Shown here one piece after another: positions 42,542 to 52,879 of a DNA stretch of 64,000 nt (position 1 is its first letter; the number at the start of each line of letters is the position of its first letter). This stretch comes from Smithellaceae bacterium. Its GTDB lineage: Bacteria > Desulfobacterota > Syntrophia > Syntrophales > Smithellaceae. The DNA is taken from the NCBI GenBank assembly GCA_030690945.1, contig JAUYFM010000038.1, forward strand, positions 20,852 through 84,851, given 5' to 3'. A model generated the notes under the pieces. That model was not told the DNA's origin and did not search any database. It saw only the letters and a program-made list of their open reading frames with translations. The position numbers and the translations under genes were made by a program.

Positions 42542-43909
42542 ATGGATCTGAAGCCTTTGTTCGAACCGCGCACCATGGCGGTTATCGGTATTTCAGCGAC
42601 CAATGATCGCCATCCCGCCAATGTAATTTTTGCCAAGAACCATCTTCGTTATCCGGTGGAGGTTTACGCTGTTAATCCGAAGGGCGGAAAATTGCACAGT
42701 GAAACGATTTACCCGAATGTTACTGATATTCCCCGAAAAATTGATCTGGCCGTGATCGCCACGCGCGCGGAACTGGTGCCGGATGTTATGGCCGATTGCA
42801 TTAAAGCGGGGGTAAAATCCGCCGCCGTTATTTCCGGCGGTTTTACCGAAGGGGGACGCAAAGATTTACAGGATCGCATGGTGAGCATGGCCAGGGAAGC
42901 GAAATTCCCGTTTATCGGCCCTAACTGTCTGGGCGTCTATGTTCCATTTAAGGTGGATACTTTTTTCCTGCCCATCGAACGCATGATCAAACCGGAAGCG
43001 GGTGGGGTGACGTTTGTCAGCCAGAGCGGCGGCATTCTGGTGGATCACATGATCAAATTCGCCCAGCAGGGCGTCGGCCTGGCCAAAGCCATCAGCATCG
43101 GGAATAAAGCTTTTATTAAAGAAAAAGAATTGCTGGCCTATCTGGCGAAAGATCCCACCACAAAAGTGATCGCCTATTACATTGAGGGTTTTGGTGAAGG
43201 TGAAGGGCGCGATTTTGTATTAGCGGCGGACTGCTCACCCAAACCGGTGATTATCATGAAGTCGGGTAAAACAGCCGCCGGAAACCGGGCGGTATCCAGT
43301 CATACCGCATCGCTGGCCGGTGACTACGCCAGCTTTTCCGCGGCTATCGCTCAACATAATATTCTGGAGGCAGCCAACGAACTAGAACTGGTTTCCTTCT
43401 GCGAAGTTTTGAGTTCCTACACCAAGCCGATTGAAGGCAACATCGGCATCATCACCGGCAGCGGCGGCCACGGCGCGATGGCGGTTGATGCCTGCTCGCT
43501 TGCTGGAATAAAAGTTCCGGAATTATCTGAACCAACCAAGGCGGAGATAAAGAAAAATCTCACAGACAACATTCAGGCCATAGCCGCGCTTGGCAATCCC
43601 GTCGATCTCACCGGCAGCGCCATTGATGAAGATTTTGTTGCTTGCGCCAAATTAATGGGGGCCTCGGCTGAAATCGATTGTGTGATCGTTTTGTTGCTTC
43701 CCTATCTTCCCGGCATGACCCTGGACATCGGCGTCAAGTTAAGCTCCGTGAGCAAACAATTCAATAAACCGTTTATCGTGTATGTGCCTCAGGTGGAAAA
43801 ATATACTATGCTTATCGAAGGTTTTGAACTCAACGGCATTCCCGTATCGCCTTCCATTGAAGGCGCTGTGTTGATGGCCAAAGCTTTAGCGAGGAGGCAG
43901 CCATGTTGA
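42542..43909 (+). CDS. ADP-forming acyl-CoA synthetase alpha subunit
   Basis: CoA-binding and ligase-CoA half of the ADP-forming acetate/acyl-CoA ligase, which can make ATP from acyl-CoA. The 455 residues start MDLKPLFEPRTMAVIGISAT at an ATG with GGAGG five bases before; the upstream frame overlapping pgeF is rejected. The CoA-fold is clear (VDLAVIATRAELVPDVMADC, FIGPNCLGVYVP) and the phosphohistidine loop is SSHTASLAGDYASF. The beta subunit gene overlaps its end. In a syntroph this enzyme may recover ATP from acyl-CoA. Confidence 0.92.
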   Translation: MDLKPLFEPRTMAVIGISATNDRHPANVIFAKNHLRYPVEVYAVNPKGGKLHSETIYPNVTDIPRKIDLAVIATRAELVPDVMADCIKAGVKSAAVISGGFTEGGRKDLQDRMVSMAREAKFPFIGPNCLGVYVPFKVDTFFLPIERMIKPEAGGVTFVSQSGGILVDHMIKFAQQGVGLAKAISIGNKAFIKEKELLAYLAKDPTTKVIAYYIEGFGEGEGRDFVLAADCSPKPVIIMKSGKTAAGNRAVSSHTASLAGDYASFSAAIAQHNILEAANELELVSFCEVLSSYTKPIEGNIGIITGSGGHGAMAVDACSLAGIKVPELSEPTKAEIKKNLTDNIQAIAALGNPVDLTGSAIDEDFVACAKLMGASAEIDCVIVLLLPYLPGMTLDIGVKLSSVSKQFNKPFIVYVPQVEKYTMLIEGFELNGIPVSPSIEGAVLMAKALARRQPC

Positions 43910-44580
43910 AAAAAGAGATCAAAGAGATCATCGATAAATCAAAAAAATGGGGATGGGTGCTGGAGCCGGACGCGCAGAAAATATTTTCCCTCTACGGCTT
44001 CAAAACACCGAAGTATGGCGTAGCAACCGAGGCAGCGCAGGCGGTAAGCCTCGCGCGGCAAATCGGTTATCCGGTTGTCGCCAAAATTGTATCACCGGCC
44101 ATCATTCATAAATCGGACGTGAAAGGCGTGGTGGTGGGCATCAAAGATGACGAGATGCTTGTCCGGACGCTGGAACGACTCAGTAAACTAGACGGTTTTG
44201 TCGGAATGCTGATTGCGGAAATGGCTAAAGGTCTGGAGCTGATCATCGGCGCAAAAAATGATATTCAATTCGGCCCCATGATCCTGTTGGGTATGGGCGG
44301 CGTGGGTGTGGAGATTTATAAGGATGTATCATTGCGTATGGCCCCGCTCAAGGTATGCGATGCCGATCATATGATTAATGGGCTTGTCGCCCGCAAGCTG
44401 CTTGCCGGTTATCGCGGATCGGAACCAATTAATATGGAAGCACTCAAAAAAACGCTGACGAATTTTTCCAAATTGATGATGGACATGCAGGACATCGTGG
44501 AATCGATCGACTTGAATCCCGTCATGTGCACCGCCAAATCCTGCATTGTTGTGGATTCGCGGATAATGCTGAAGAAATAG
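43903..44580 (+). CDS. ADP-forming acyl-CoA synthetase beta subunit
   Basis: ATP-grasp half of the enzyme encoded just upstream. The 225 residues carry LYGFKTPKYGVATEAAQAVS, GYPVVAKIVSPAIIHKSDVK, GGVGVEIYKDVSLRMAPL and the C-terminal DIVESIDLNPVMCTAKSCIV. It overlaps the alpha gene by 7 bases, so the subunits are translated together. A fragment of a second such gene persists at 28.57-28.72 kb. Confidence 0.92.
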   Translation: MLKKEIKEIIDKSKKWGWVLEPDAQKIFSLYGFKTPKYGVATEAAQAVSLARQIGYPVVAKIVSPAIIHKSDVKGVVVGIKDDEMLVRTLERLSKLDGFVGMLIAEMAKGLELIIGAKNDIQFGPMILLGMGGVGVEIYKDVSLRMAPLKVCDADHMINGLVARKLLAGYRGSEPINMEALKKTLTNFSKLMMDMQDIVESIDLNPVMCTAKSCIVVDSRIMLKK

Positions 44581-44598
44581 TTTTCCCACAGCAACTCT

Positions 44599-47500
44599 TT
44601 ATGCCGCTTCTGTTCCCGTCATTAGCCAGTAATTGTCCGCATAGAGCGCTTCGGCCTGTTGCATGATCCGTATCATGAACGGTTCGAAGTCCTCTTCCTT
44701 CACGCCTCTTCGCCGCAGAACTCGTTTTACCGCAGCCCGCACTGCAGCCTTCACATCCTCGCGGTGTGGTTCGGTCCAGTCCACTTTCAGATTATTTTTA
44801 ATGGTCAGCACTACATCGTGGATCAGGTCGCACAGGAATTGCTGGTCATAGATCGTGGCGTAGTTTTCGGCCACGGCATCATAGAAGGCCAATTCGTCAG
44901 CCTGCAAATGCAGATCTTTTGCCCGTATCTCGTCGGCATCCATATCCTTCTTTATTTCCAGCATAGCTTTGACTACAGCAGCCGCATCAATCAGCCGATT
45001 GTGGTACTTTTGAAGTGTTTCTTCCAACATTTTTCTGAATGACTTGGCCTTGGAAATGTTTTTGCGCTGGTGCAGGCGTATCGCATCATCTAGAATTTTA
45101 TTGAGCAGCTTTAACCGCAGGTCTTCGTGGGGCTTGTCTTTAAACGTCATAAGGAACCGGTCGTCAATGATGGAGATATCGGCTTTTTCAAGCCCTGCCG
45201 CGGCAAAGATATCGACAACACCTTCCGATTCGACGTTGTCATCCACCAGATCGCGAACGGCCTTGTCCAGTTCATGTCCCTTCTTTTTTCCGCCCGGCAC
45301 TAACTTCTTGATCTGCTTCCGAACGCGCTGACAGAAAATTATTTCGTCGGCAAAGACACGGCAATCATCCAGGTGTTTAACCAGGAGAAAGGCCATCGTC
45401 AGCCGTAGCTCGGCCTGGAGGAACTGCTCACATCGTTCATCATCATCGGTTAGTGCGCCGTAAACCAGTGCGTACATATCCTCCATTTCGATATGGGACA
45501 TGCGCCGCCAGCTACCATAATTTTGACCTTCGGGAAGAATCTCCTTTGCTTTGTTCAGGCATTCGAAGAAGAGGGGCTTTGCTGTATCCTCAATGTCGGG
45601 GGCCGGTTCGCCTCTGCCGCCTCCCTGGCTATATTTGGCCGTTGCCTCCCGGAGTTCGTCGCCGATGCCAATATAATCTACAATCAGACCGTGGGGCTTG
45701 TCCCTGAAAACACGGTTTACGCGGGAAATAGCCTGGATCATACTGTGTCCTTGCATGGGTTTATCCACGTACAAGGTGTGCAGACAGGGAATGTCGGTGC
45801 CGGTCAGCCACATGTCGCAAACAATAACAATCTTCAATGGATCGTCCGGGTCTATCATGCGCTTTTTGATGATATCCCTTTTGCCTTTGGTGGTCAGATG
45901 CCCGGCTTTGTTCCACTCGGGTGGATCATCAGAGAGATTGCCCGTCATGACAATTTTGATCTCCGGGCAGCCGGGAAGCGCGGACAACGCGTCATAGAGC
46001 CGGACACAATTTTCACGGGTCATGCATACTGCCATGGCTTTGCCGGTCAAGGTTGCGGACCTGTCCAGAAAGTGCTGAAGCAGATCTTTCGCCAACTCAC
46101 CGACCCTTTCTTTGGTGCCGGCTGCGGCGGCCAGCGCAGCCCAGCGGCTCTTGCGGTGCTCCAGATCAGTTGCATTTGCGTTTTCAGTCAGGTCTTTCAG
46201 AGCGGCGTCAATGTCCGCCTGAGACAGATGCAGCTTCCTGACGCGGGGAGTAAAAAATCGGCTTTGTTGCCCCGTCCTCCTGGGATTGGCGGATATCGTA
46301 GGTGTGAATCAGATCGCCGAAAACCTCAATCGTGTCAGCGCCTGAAAAACTGATCGGCGTGCCCGTGAAGCCGATCCGCCGGGCGTTGGGAAGCGCCTCG
46401 GCCAGATAACGGGCGTAGCCGTCAATAAACCCATACTGTGAGCGGTGTGCCTCATCGGCGATAATGATGATGTTGGACCGGGGCGAAAGGACAGGATGTT
46501 CCGTCTCGCCTGCATCTTTGTTTAACCGGAATTTTTCGATGGTCGTAAAGATTACTTCGCCACCTTCCGTTTTCAAAAGCTCGCGCAAGTCCTCCACGCT
46601 GTCGGCCTGCTTCACATCGCCCACCAGGGACCGGGCTACTACAAATTGGTCATGCAGTTGATCGTCCAGGTCATTGCGATCCACCTGGATGACAAAGGAG
46701 GGGTTTTCCAGCTCCGGCATGTGGCGAAGAATACCCACCAGAAAAGCCATGGATAGAGACTTACCTGATCCGGTGGTGTGCCAGATCACGCCGATGCGTT
46801 TTTCGTCACCGGCCTTAACTGTTTCAATGGTCTTTTCTATGGCAAGCCGAACGGCGAAGAACTGGTGATATTTAGCGCCTTTCTTGGTTATCTTTTCGTT
46901 TGCCTCCTCAAACACAATAAAGTCATGAATGTACTGCAACAACCGGTCTTTTGAAAAAAGTCCTTCTACGAGAACCTTCATACTGCCGCTTGTGTTGGGC
47001 TCAATGTCGAAACCGTTGATCGACTTCCAGGGGGCATACCACTCCGTGTCGGCGCTCCACATGCCGTGTTGGGTGTTGACGCCGTCGGAGACAACGACCA
47101 GGGCATTGAAATCAAAGAGCTGGCTGATATCGTGAACGTAATGCTGTATCTGATTCAAGGCGTCATCAATCGTAGGTTTGATGGCATAGGGGTTCTTCAA
47201 CTCGAAGATGACCAGCGGCAGTCCGTTAATGTAAATGATGATGTCTGGTCGGCGGTCATTCCTGCCGTGAATGGGCAACTGGTTCACCACATGGAAATCG
47301 TTGCTGCCGGGATCGTCCCATGAAACAGGATAAATATGGACATGTTCTTTGCGACCATCGGGGTATTCTACCCTCTGCTCGAAACCGCGCGTCAAGCGTT
47401 GGTGAAAGTTCTTGTTGCGCCGCATTGTATCGACACCGTCGGGGCGGCAGATACTTTTCACCGCCTCGTCTATGGCTGATGAAGGAAGTTCCTTATAGCG

Positions 47501-47653
47501 CATGGTCAGGTTTGCTCGCAGTAAATCTTTGAGCACGACCTCATCCAGTGGACGCTCCAACTCTGGTCCGAGTAAATGCGTGTAGCCTTGCTGTTCCAGG
47601 CGCTCAATCGTTGTCAGCTCGAATGTTGTTTCTGTGCCCCGGTGACCGGCCAT
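44599..47653 (-). pseudogene. hsdR: Type I restriction enzyme R subunit, split by a frameshift
   Basis: DNA translocase and nuclease of the type I system. Two frames together make one HsdR of about 1017 residues. The 5' part (47653-46208) has the nuclease core DIIIYINGLPLVIFELKNP, Walker A HTTGSGKSLSMAFL and the DEAH box IADEAHRSQYGF. It ends in SVSGGH because the frame shifts near 46241-46248. The other frame continues exactly (RKLHLSQADIDAALKDLTEN) into 46095-44599, with QAISRVNRVFRDKP and the helical C-terminus. Family sequence at the join reads like S-P-R-V-R-K-L, so a 2-base loss in a CGCGCG run fits; one extra base is the alternative. Unless it is a sequence error, restriction is lost. 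Confidence 0.88.
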
Positions 47654-48633
47654 TAGCTATACCTCCCAGAATTCTCTCTGCAATGCTGTTCGACTATATC
47701 GACCCATCGTTTATACCAGAACCATTGTCCTTCCACCAAAACACCATAACCTTTGCCGGCGTTCTTCGCGTCAAGCTCCTTCCAAAGATCCGTATGGCTT
47801 TTCATGCCGAACCGAGGAAAACCACTCTTCTTCATTAAACGGACGATACTTCCGGGTCTGAATTTCTCGCGCTCAGTTTCCTTGATGGCTGCGTAAGTAA
47901 CGTTCATCTTCTTTGCTTGATCGCTGTCAGGATTGATGAATTCAATCACTTTGTCAGCCTGGCCTTTCTTATTCACAAGCTTTGGCACGAAGATGACACG
48001 GTAAGAAAACTTGCTGTTACTGAACTCATCGTCACTCAACGATCCATCGAAGCCTTCAATAAAGGTAGCGATGTTTTTGGGGAGAGTCTTGCGTGCGCTA
48101 AGTTGCTCGATCTGCTCGTCTTTAAGTGCAGAGAACTGAAGGCTGAACGACAGGTGTTGATCGATTCCGTATTTCTTGCCAAAGAGACGCCGGATTTCAT
48201 CATTATAATTGAGACAGCAGGCCTGGAAGCGGGCACTTAGTAAATCATCGATTCTTGTCGTCATCTGGTGCTCTATCTCGTGCCTCAGGCCGATCAAAAA
48301 CATTAGGTTGAGCTTCGTCTCCTTGTCCAAAGGGCATATTTCATCGTTCAGGCACCGCTCCAATTCCCAATGTTTGTATGCACCTTTTGACGTCCGGTCG
48401 TACTTGCGTTTGCGCCCTGTTTGCTTATAGTACCGGTAATCGATGCCTTGTCCACGATAGTAGGCATGCAGCAAGTAGGTCCAGGAGATTACCATCATGA
48501 CAATGTATATCTCAGACTTGAAGGTAATGTTGGGGTTGTTGAAGACCTGCACGCCTGCTAAGGCTGCCTCGCGGGACTTACGAAGGAGTTCTTCTCTCAC
48601 TGAAAAAAGCTTACGCTTCCGTTGTTCAGACAT
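47653..48633 (-). CDS. DUF3644 protein with HEPN-type R-x4-H motif
   Basis: A 326-residue protein between hsdS and hsdR, overlapping both by start-stop contacts (TGATG with hsdS). The N-terminal half is helical with SREAALAGVQVFNNPNITFK and, at about residue 117, FLIGLRHEIEHQMTTRID. R-H-E-I-E-H fits the R-x4-6-H motif of HEPN ribonucleases. I place it in DUF3644, a family I recall being linked to HEPN and often found in type I restriction operons. The C-terminal half (FRPGSIVRLMKKSGFPRFGM, HTDLWKELDAKNAGKGYGVL) looks like a winged or DNA-binding region. A role as a back-up RNase defence effector is inferred. Confidence 0.75.
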   Translation of the reverse strand: MSEQRKRKLFSVREELLRKSREAALAGVQVFNNPNITFKSEIYIVMMVISWTYLLHAYYRGQGIDYRYYKQTGRKRKYDRTSKGAYKHWELERCLNDEICPLDKETKLNLMFLIGLRHEIEHQMTTRIDDLLSARFQACCLNYNDEIRRLFGKKYGIDQHLSFSLQFSALKDEQIEQLSARKTLPKNIATFIEGFDGSLSDDEFSNSKFSYRVIFVPKLVNKKGQADKVIEFINPDSDQAKKMNVTYAAIKETEREKFRPGSIVRLMKKSGFPRFGMKSHTDLWKELDAKNAGKGYGVLVEGQWFWYKRWVDIVEQHCRENSGRYS

Positions 48634-49964
48634 CAGGCTTTTCCTATCATCTTCTCAGCATTCCCTACGCGAAGCTCTCCGGAAAGAAGCTGGGGGAGCA
48701 AGGTGTCGCGCAGGGCGGCAAGAGATAGAATTTGGCGTTCATTTCTATGTATCCGATCATATATCGGCCGTATGATCCGATTTGCTGCGTTAATTAATTC
48801 TGCTGGTGGCAAGGCAACATCGAACTGTGACAAGTGCTCACGTTTAATATGGCCCATTGTAGTTGCCTTATCCGCTGCGATCCCCTGAAAAAAGGTCATC
48901 GCGTCCTGGAGATGATAATGGACAAACCATTGAGGATATTTCTCGCAAACAACCTTGAAAATATGCTGATTTACCAAAGCTGCATCACGATGCCAGCGAT
49001 ATACATCCAGTGAACCTGACCATGAAAATAGCAGGTCATCAGGAAAGGCTATGTTTTCTGGATTGGCGTTAACATCGTTGTAAATTGTAGAGACTGCTGG
49101 TCCTGAGTTAAGTTCTGCAATCCTGATGACCATTCGACCAGTACCCGATGCATTCTTAGTGAAATTTTTACCATTCACATATCTTGCTATATCTATTGTG
49201 CTACCTGCTTTCCACCCGGCGGGGATTGGCCCCATGTCCGTTTCCTGGAAATGTGCCGGAAAGAGTGCAGCCGTGGCATCATCCATACCAATGGGTTTGC
49301 GCCCTTCGCGCCTGGCGGTGACTGGCCCAAAGTCAATAAACCACGAATGGAATAGCGCCTGAGCGATAGCCTCCAGGGTACGGTTCATGCGGCGATTCAG
49401 CGCTAGTTTGTCATGTAGTGCACGAAGGATGCGGGCGATGGCATGTTGTTCATTGAGAGATGGGCGAATAAATCGAAATGCTTCGATTCTTGTTGGCGCT
49501 GTATGAACTATCTTAGTTCCAGAAGAAGAAGCCACAAGCTCCTGATTAAATTCTTGCCAAAGGAATACCCAGTACAGATAGTCTAAATCAATCAAGTCAG
49601 GACGCGTAACAACAACTTTACCCATTCGCTGGTTGTGTAAATATTTTATGCCGTCATTGGGGATACGTCCTGGAATACCCAGAATTTCGCCACCAGGCGT
49701 CTGACACGTCATAACCAGCAATATGTCACCGGGTGCCAATTGGTAATCACTTGGGTATTCGCCGCTATAACCTTTCAGTTGGGTTGTTTCGAAACGGAAG
49801 CCGCCCGTGTACTGAAAATTTCCAATATTGACAACTACAGGAACCCCTGGGCTCCACTGACAGAAGCACTCACTTTTGAATGGCCATCCATGCTTAATCT
49901 GCACCACATCACCTAGGCGTGTTTCTTGCCAAAGATGTCTTGTACCCATATCAAAGACTCCCAA
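48633..49964 (-). CDS. hsdS: Type I restriction specificity subunit
   Basis: Target-recognition subunit of 443 residues with two target recognition domains separated by conserved helices: TRD1 from TRLGDVVQIKHGWPFKSECF, the central helix block LNEQHAIARILRALHDKLAL followed by NRRMNRTLEAIAQALFHSWF, then TRD2 and the C-terminal helix ILSLAALRDTLLPQLLSGEL. It overlaps the hsdM 3' end by 14 bases. No frameshift is seen. The recognition sequence cannot be read from sequence. Confidence 0.92.
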   Translation of the reverse strand: MGVFDMGTRHLWQETRLGDVVQIKHGWPFKSECFCQWSPGVPVVVNIGNFQYTGGFRFETTQLKGYSGEYPSDYQLAPGDILLVMTCQTPGGEILGIPGRIPNDGIKYLHNQRMGKVVVTRPDLIDLDYLYWVFLWQEFNQELVASSSGTKIVHTAPTRIEAFRFIRPSLNEQHAIARILRALHDKLALNRRMNRTLEAIAQALFHSWFIDFGPVTARREGRKPIGMDDATAALFPAHFQETDMGPIPAGWKAGSTIDIARYVNGKNFTKNASGTGRMVIRIAELNSGPAVSTIYNDVNANPENIAFPDDLLFSWSGSLDVYRWHRDAALVNQHIFKVVCEKYPQWFVHYHLQDAMTFFQGIAADKATTMGHIKREHLSQFDVALPPAELINAANRIIRPIYDRIHRNERQILSLAALRDTLLPQLLSGELRVGNAEKMIGKA

Positions 49965-51576
49965 TCAGTTGCTCGCCAAACCCAATTTCCGTTAGATTGC
50001 GCCGTATCTCTTCGTCCAGTTTGGCTGACGCCATCATCTCTCTGCCAAACTGTCCAACCAGCCTCACCATCTGCTCATCGAAGGTTTCATCATCCTTTTC
50101 CGCCTCTTTAGTGCCGACGTAGCGTCCCGGCGTCAAGGCGTACTTGTACTCGCGAACATCGGCAAGAGATGCCACCCTACAGAAGCCGGGTATTTCTTTC
50201 GGTACGCCCGTATGGCGGTATTCCTGATAAACGGCAGCAATCCGTTCCAACTCTTCAGCGGTGAGCTGCTTTTGCTTGCGGGAGCCGGGGATCAACGCAC
50301 CCAACTTGCGGCCATCGATAAAAAGTATTTCGCCAGTGCGTTTGCGGAAACCGCCTTGACCGTTACGGTTTCTTGACAGAAACCACAGGGCGCAAGGAAT
50401 CTGAGTATTGGCAAAAAGCTGACCGGAAAGTTGAACAATGCAGTCTACATAATCGTTTTCCACTAATGTCTTGCGAACTTCCAGACGCGCGTTTTCTCCG
50501 TTGGATAGCTCACCCGTCGCCATGACGAAACCGGCCGTACCACCTTCCGCCAGGTGAAAGAGAAAATGCATAATCCACATGGTGTTGGCATTACGGGGAG
50601 CCAGTGGCATCTTTTGGCTGTTTACTTCAAGGCGGGGGTCTTTGTCGGGAATCTTATCGGCGCCCCAGCCGTCCTCTCCCTTGGAACCGTCGTTGAAAGG
50701 GGGGTTAGCGATGATGTAATCAGCCTTGATGGTGGCTTGCTTGTCGTCGGTGTAGGAATTACCCATCTGGATATTGCCGTCGATGCCGTGGATGAAAAGA
50801 TTCATCCGGCAGAGACGATAAGTGAAGTCCTTGCTCTCCTGCCCGATGAAGGAAAGCTGGCGGTTATGCTTCGTGAACAGGTCGGACTGGACGAACATCC
50901 CGCCTGACCCGCAGCAGGGATCGAAGACCACGCCGCGCGTCGGTTCCAGCATGGCAACCAGCGTCCTAACAATGCTTATGGGCGTAAAGTATTCCCCGCC
51001 CCGCTTGCCTTCCGATGAGGCAAACTCGCCGATAAAGTATTCATAAACTCTGCCGATCAGGTCCTCACCATCGTGATCCTGACGGAAGATGTCTTTGGAA
51101 AAGAGGTTGATCAGGCCGGTGACGCTTTCCCGCTCCAGGTTGGAGCCGGCATAGATGCGGGGGAGGAGCCCGCGGAGTTTGTCCGGGTAGGTCTTCTCCA
51201 GAAGTTCCAGGATATTGTCGAGACGGACTTTGATGTCGTCGGCCTGGGCCTGCTTGAGAATATTCTCCCAGCGTGCTTCCTCGGGAATAATGAATGCCCC
51301 GGCTGCACGGTATTCATCCGGATCGGTAATCGCCTTTTTGTCGCGGTAGTATTCACTCTGCGGCTCGGCTATCATCGACTCTAATTCACGCCGCCGTTTC
51401 TCATAGCGCAGTGACAGAAAGCGCAGAAAGATGATCGGCAGTACATAGCGTTTGTAGTCAGCTGGTTCAATGGAACCGCGCAGTTTGACCGCCGCCTGCC
51501 AGAGTTCCTTATTCAGATCGACAATGCCGTTGCCATTTCCGTTGGTTGTTGTGCTCTTCTTTTTCCCGTAGGGCAT
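49951..51576 (-). CDS. hsdM: Type I restriction-modification methyltransferase subunit
   Basis: N6-adenine methyltransferase of 541 residues. The N-terminal helical domain LWQAAVKLRGSIEPADYKRY leads to the SAM site VFDPCCGSGGMFVQS and the catalytic motif IIANPPFND. The ATG has AAGGAAACC upstream. It is first in the hsdM-hsdS-DUF3644-hsdR operon. With intact M and S subunits the DNA can still be methylated even if HsdR is broken. Confidence 0.95.
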   Translation of the reverse strand: MPYGKKKSTTTNGNGNGIVDLNKELWQAAVKLRGSIEPADYKRYVLPIIFLRFLSLRYEKRRRELESMIAEPQSEYYRDKKAITDPDEYRAAGAFIIPEEARWENILKQAQADDIKVRLDNILELLEKTYPDKLRGLLPRIYAGSNLERESVTGLINLFSKDIFRQDHDGEDLIGRVYEYFIGEFASSEGKRGGEYFTPISIVRTLVAMLEPTRGVVFDPCCGSGGMFVQSDLFTKHNRQLSFIGQESKDFTYRLCRMNLFIHGIDGNIQMGNSYTDDKQATIKADYIIANPPFNDGSKGEDGWGADKIPDKDPRLEVNSQKMPLAPRNANTMWIMHFLFHLAEGGTAGFVMATGELSNGENARLEVRKTLVENDYVDCIVQLSGQLFANTQIPCALWFLSRNRNGQGGFRKRTGEILFIDGRKLGALIPGSRKQKQLTAEELERIAAVYQEYRHTGVPKEIPGFCRVASLADVREYKYALTPGRYVGTKEAEKDDETFDEQMVRLVGQFGREMMASAKLDEEIRRNLTEIGFGEQLIGSL

Positions 51577-51705
51577 GTGGTTTCCTTTGCTTGGTGAATC
51601 CGAGGGATGCTGTTTACTTATTTCTTATTTGTTTCTATTGTTTAGGTGTTCATTCGATATTATAAAGCCGGAAGTTTTGCAAGGTGTGTTTGCTGCACTT
51701 GTGAT

Positions 51706-51745
51706 AAAAGTTGACAAAAGTTGACGCGATGTGTAATCTAGCACC
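51706..51745 (+). promoter_or_regulatory. Promoter of XRE-ImmA/PIN module 1, tandem repeats, leaderless
   Basis: TTGACA (51711-51716), a 17-base spacer, TAATCT (51734-51739), then six bases to the ATG at 51746 with no SD. AAAAGTTGAC is perfectly repeated in tandem (51706-51715, 51716-51725) over the -35 box, a likely site for the gene's own XRE domain. Confidence 0.7.
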
Positions 51746-52879
51746 ATGGAAAATAAATTAAATATCAAAAAAATTGAGCAAAAAGTGCAGGAGCTTGGCC
51801 TGAATCAAACAGCGCTTGCCCAGAAAATGCAGGTGTCTAAAGAAGCCGTATCCAAGTGGTTGCGCAATGAGAAATATCCCCGGCCCGACAAGCTTTTGAA
51901 ACTGGCGCGTCTGCTGAATCTGAGCTTCAGCGAAATGGTCTGCAAAAAGCCTGCGCCAAACGAGCCGGTTATTGCCTTCCGTAAAAAGGGCGCTCATAAA
52001 ATCACGCCCGACTATATCGACCAGGCTAAAGATATGGGAATGATGCTGAAAGAATTAGTGCCGTATCTTCCCTTTGATGATCTTTCCCAGCCCGCTATCC
52101 TAAAAACGCCGTCTCTCGATTATGACTATATCCGAAAAGTTGCGGATCGGGTCAGAAAGACCATCGGTGTTCGTGAAGGTGAGGAAATCCGCTTCGATCA
52201 CCTGATTAGATTTTTTAATGAATTGCAGGCGGTGATTATTCCCGTCCTCTGGGGCAACAAAGAGAATCATGAAAATGCGCTGCACATCTATCTGCCGGAA
52301 TCCATGACGACCTGGATTTATTTGAATCTTGATTGCAAAGTACACGATTTCAAATTTTGGATGGCTCATGAATTGGGACATGTTCATGCCCCAACGCTGC
52401 AAGGTGAGGCTGGAGAAGACTTCGCCGATGCTTTTGCTGGTGCGTTGCTGGTGCCCCATGAGATGGCAGCCTCCGCGTATGAAGCATTACAAAACTACGA
52501 CAATGTTTGGTCCCAAATTAACCATATCAAATTGCTAGCCGAAAAACTCGTCGTCTCTCCATTGACAGTTTATTATCAGATCAACAAATATGCCGATTAT
52601 AGCGGTAAACCCAAAATTGATCTGGAATCCAGTAAAGCGATCTATCAGGCCACAACTAATTTTAACAAACAGTTCCAGCAGGTCAGCGAAGGTCTTTTTG
52701 GCACTAAATCACCGTCGCCTTCTCGCTATATTGCCAGTGCGAAGGAACAGTTTGGCAGCCCTTTCTTTGATATCCTTGGTAAATATTTGACCAAACATCA
52801 CAAATCGCCAAGCTTTATCCAAAGTATTCTTAATATACCGCTCCTTGATGCACAAAACGTGTACAAGGAGCTTTGTTAA
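51746..52879 (+). CDS. XRE regulator fused to ImmA/IrrE metallopeptidase (module 1)
   Basis: A 377-residue two-domain protein. Residues 1-65 are a helix-turn-helix (LNQTALAQKMQVSKEAVSKW), residues about 150-270 an ImmA/IrrE zinc peptidase with AHELGHVH (HExxH) followed by EDFADAFAGALLVP, whose Glu/Asp completes the site. Such COG2856 proteins act as antitoxins or regulators that can cleave a repressor. The PIN gene begins at the base after its stop. The ATG has no SD. Confidence 0.85.
   Translation: MENKLNIKKIEQKVQELGLNQTALAQKMQVSKEAVSKWLRNEKYPRPDKLLKLARLLNLSFSEMVCKKPAPNEPVIAFRKKGAHKITPDYIDQAKDMGMMLKELVPYLPFDDLSQPAILKTPSLDYDYIRKVADRVRKTIGVREGEEIRFDHLIRFFNELQAVIIPVLWGNKENHENALHIYLPESMTTWIYLNLDCKVHDFKFWMAHELGHVHAPTLQGEAGEDFADAFAGALLVPHEMAASAYEALQNYDNVWSQINHIKLLAEKLVVSPLTVYYQINKYADYSGKPKIDLESSKAIYQATTNFNKQFQQVSEGLFGTKSPSPSRYIASAKEQFGSPFFDILGKYLTKHHKSPSFIQSILNIPLLDAQNVYKELC

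Noticed and set aside
46095..46250. hsdR as two separate genes
   Set aside because: The second frame continues the family sequence without gap, has no SD at its first ATG, and starts within a conserved domain.
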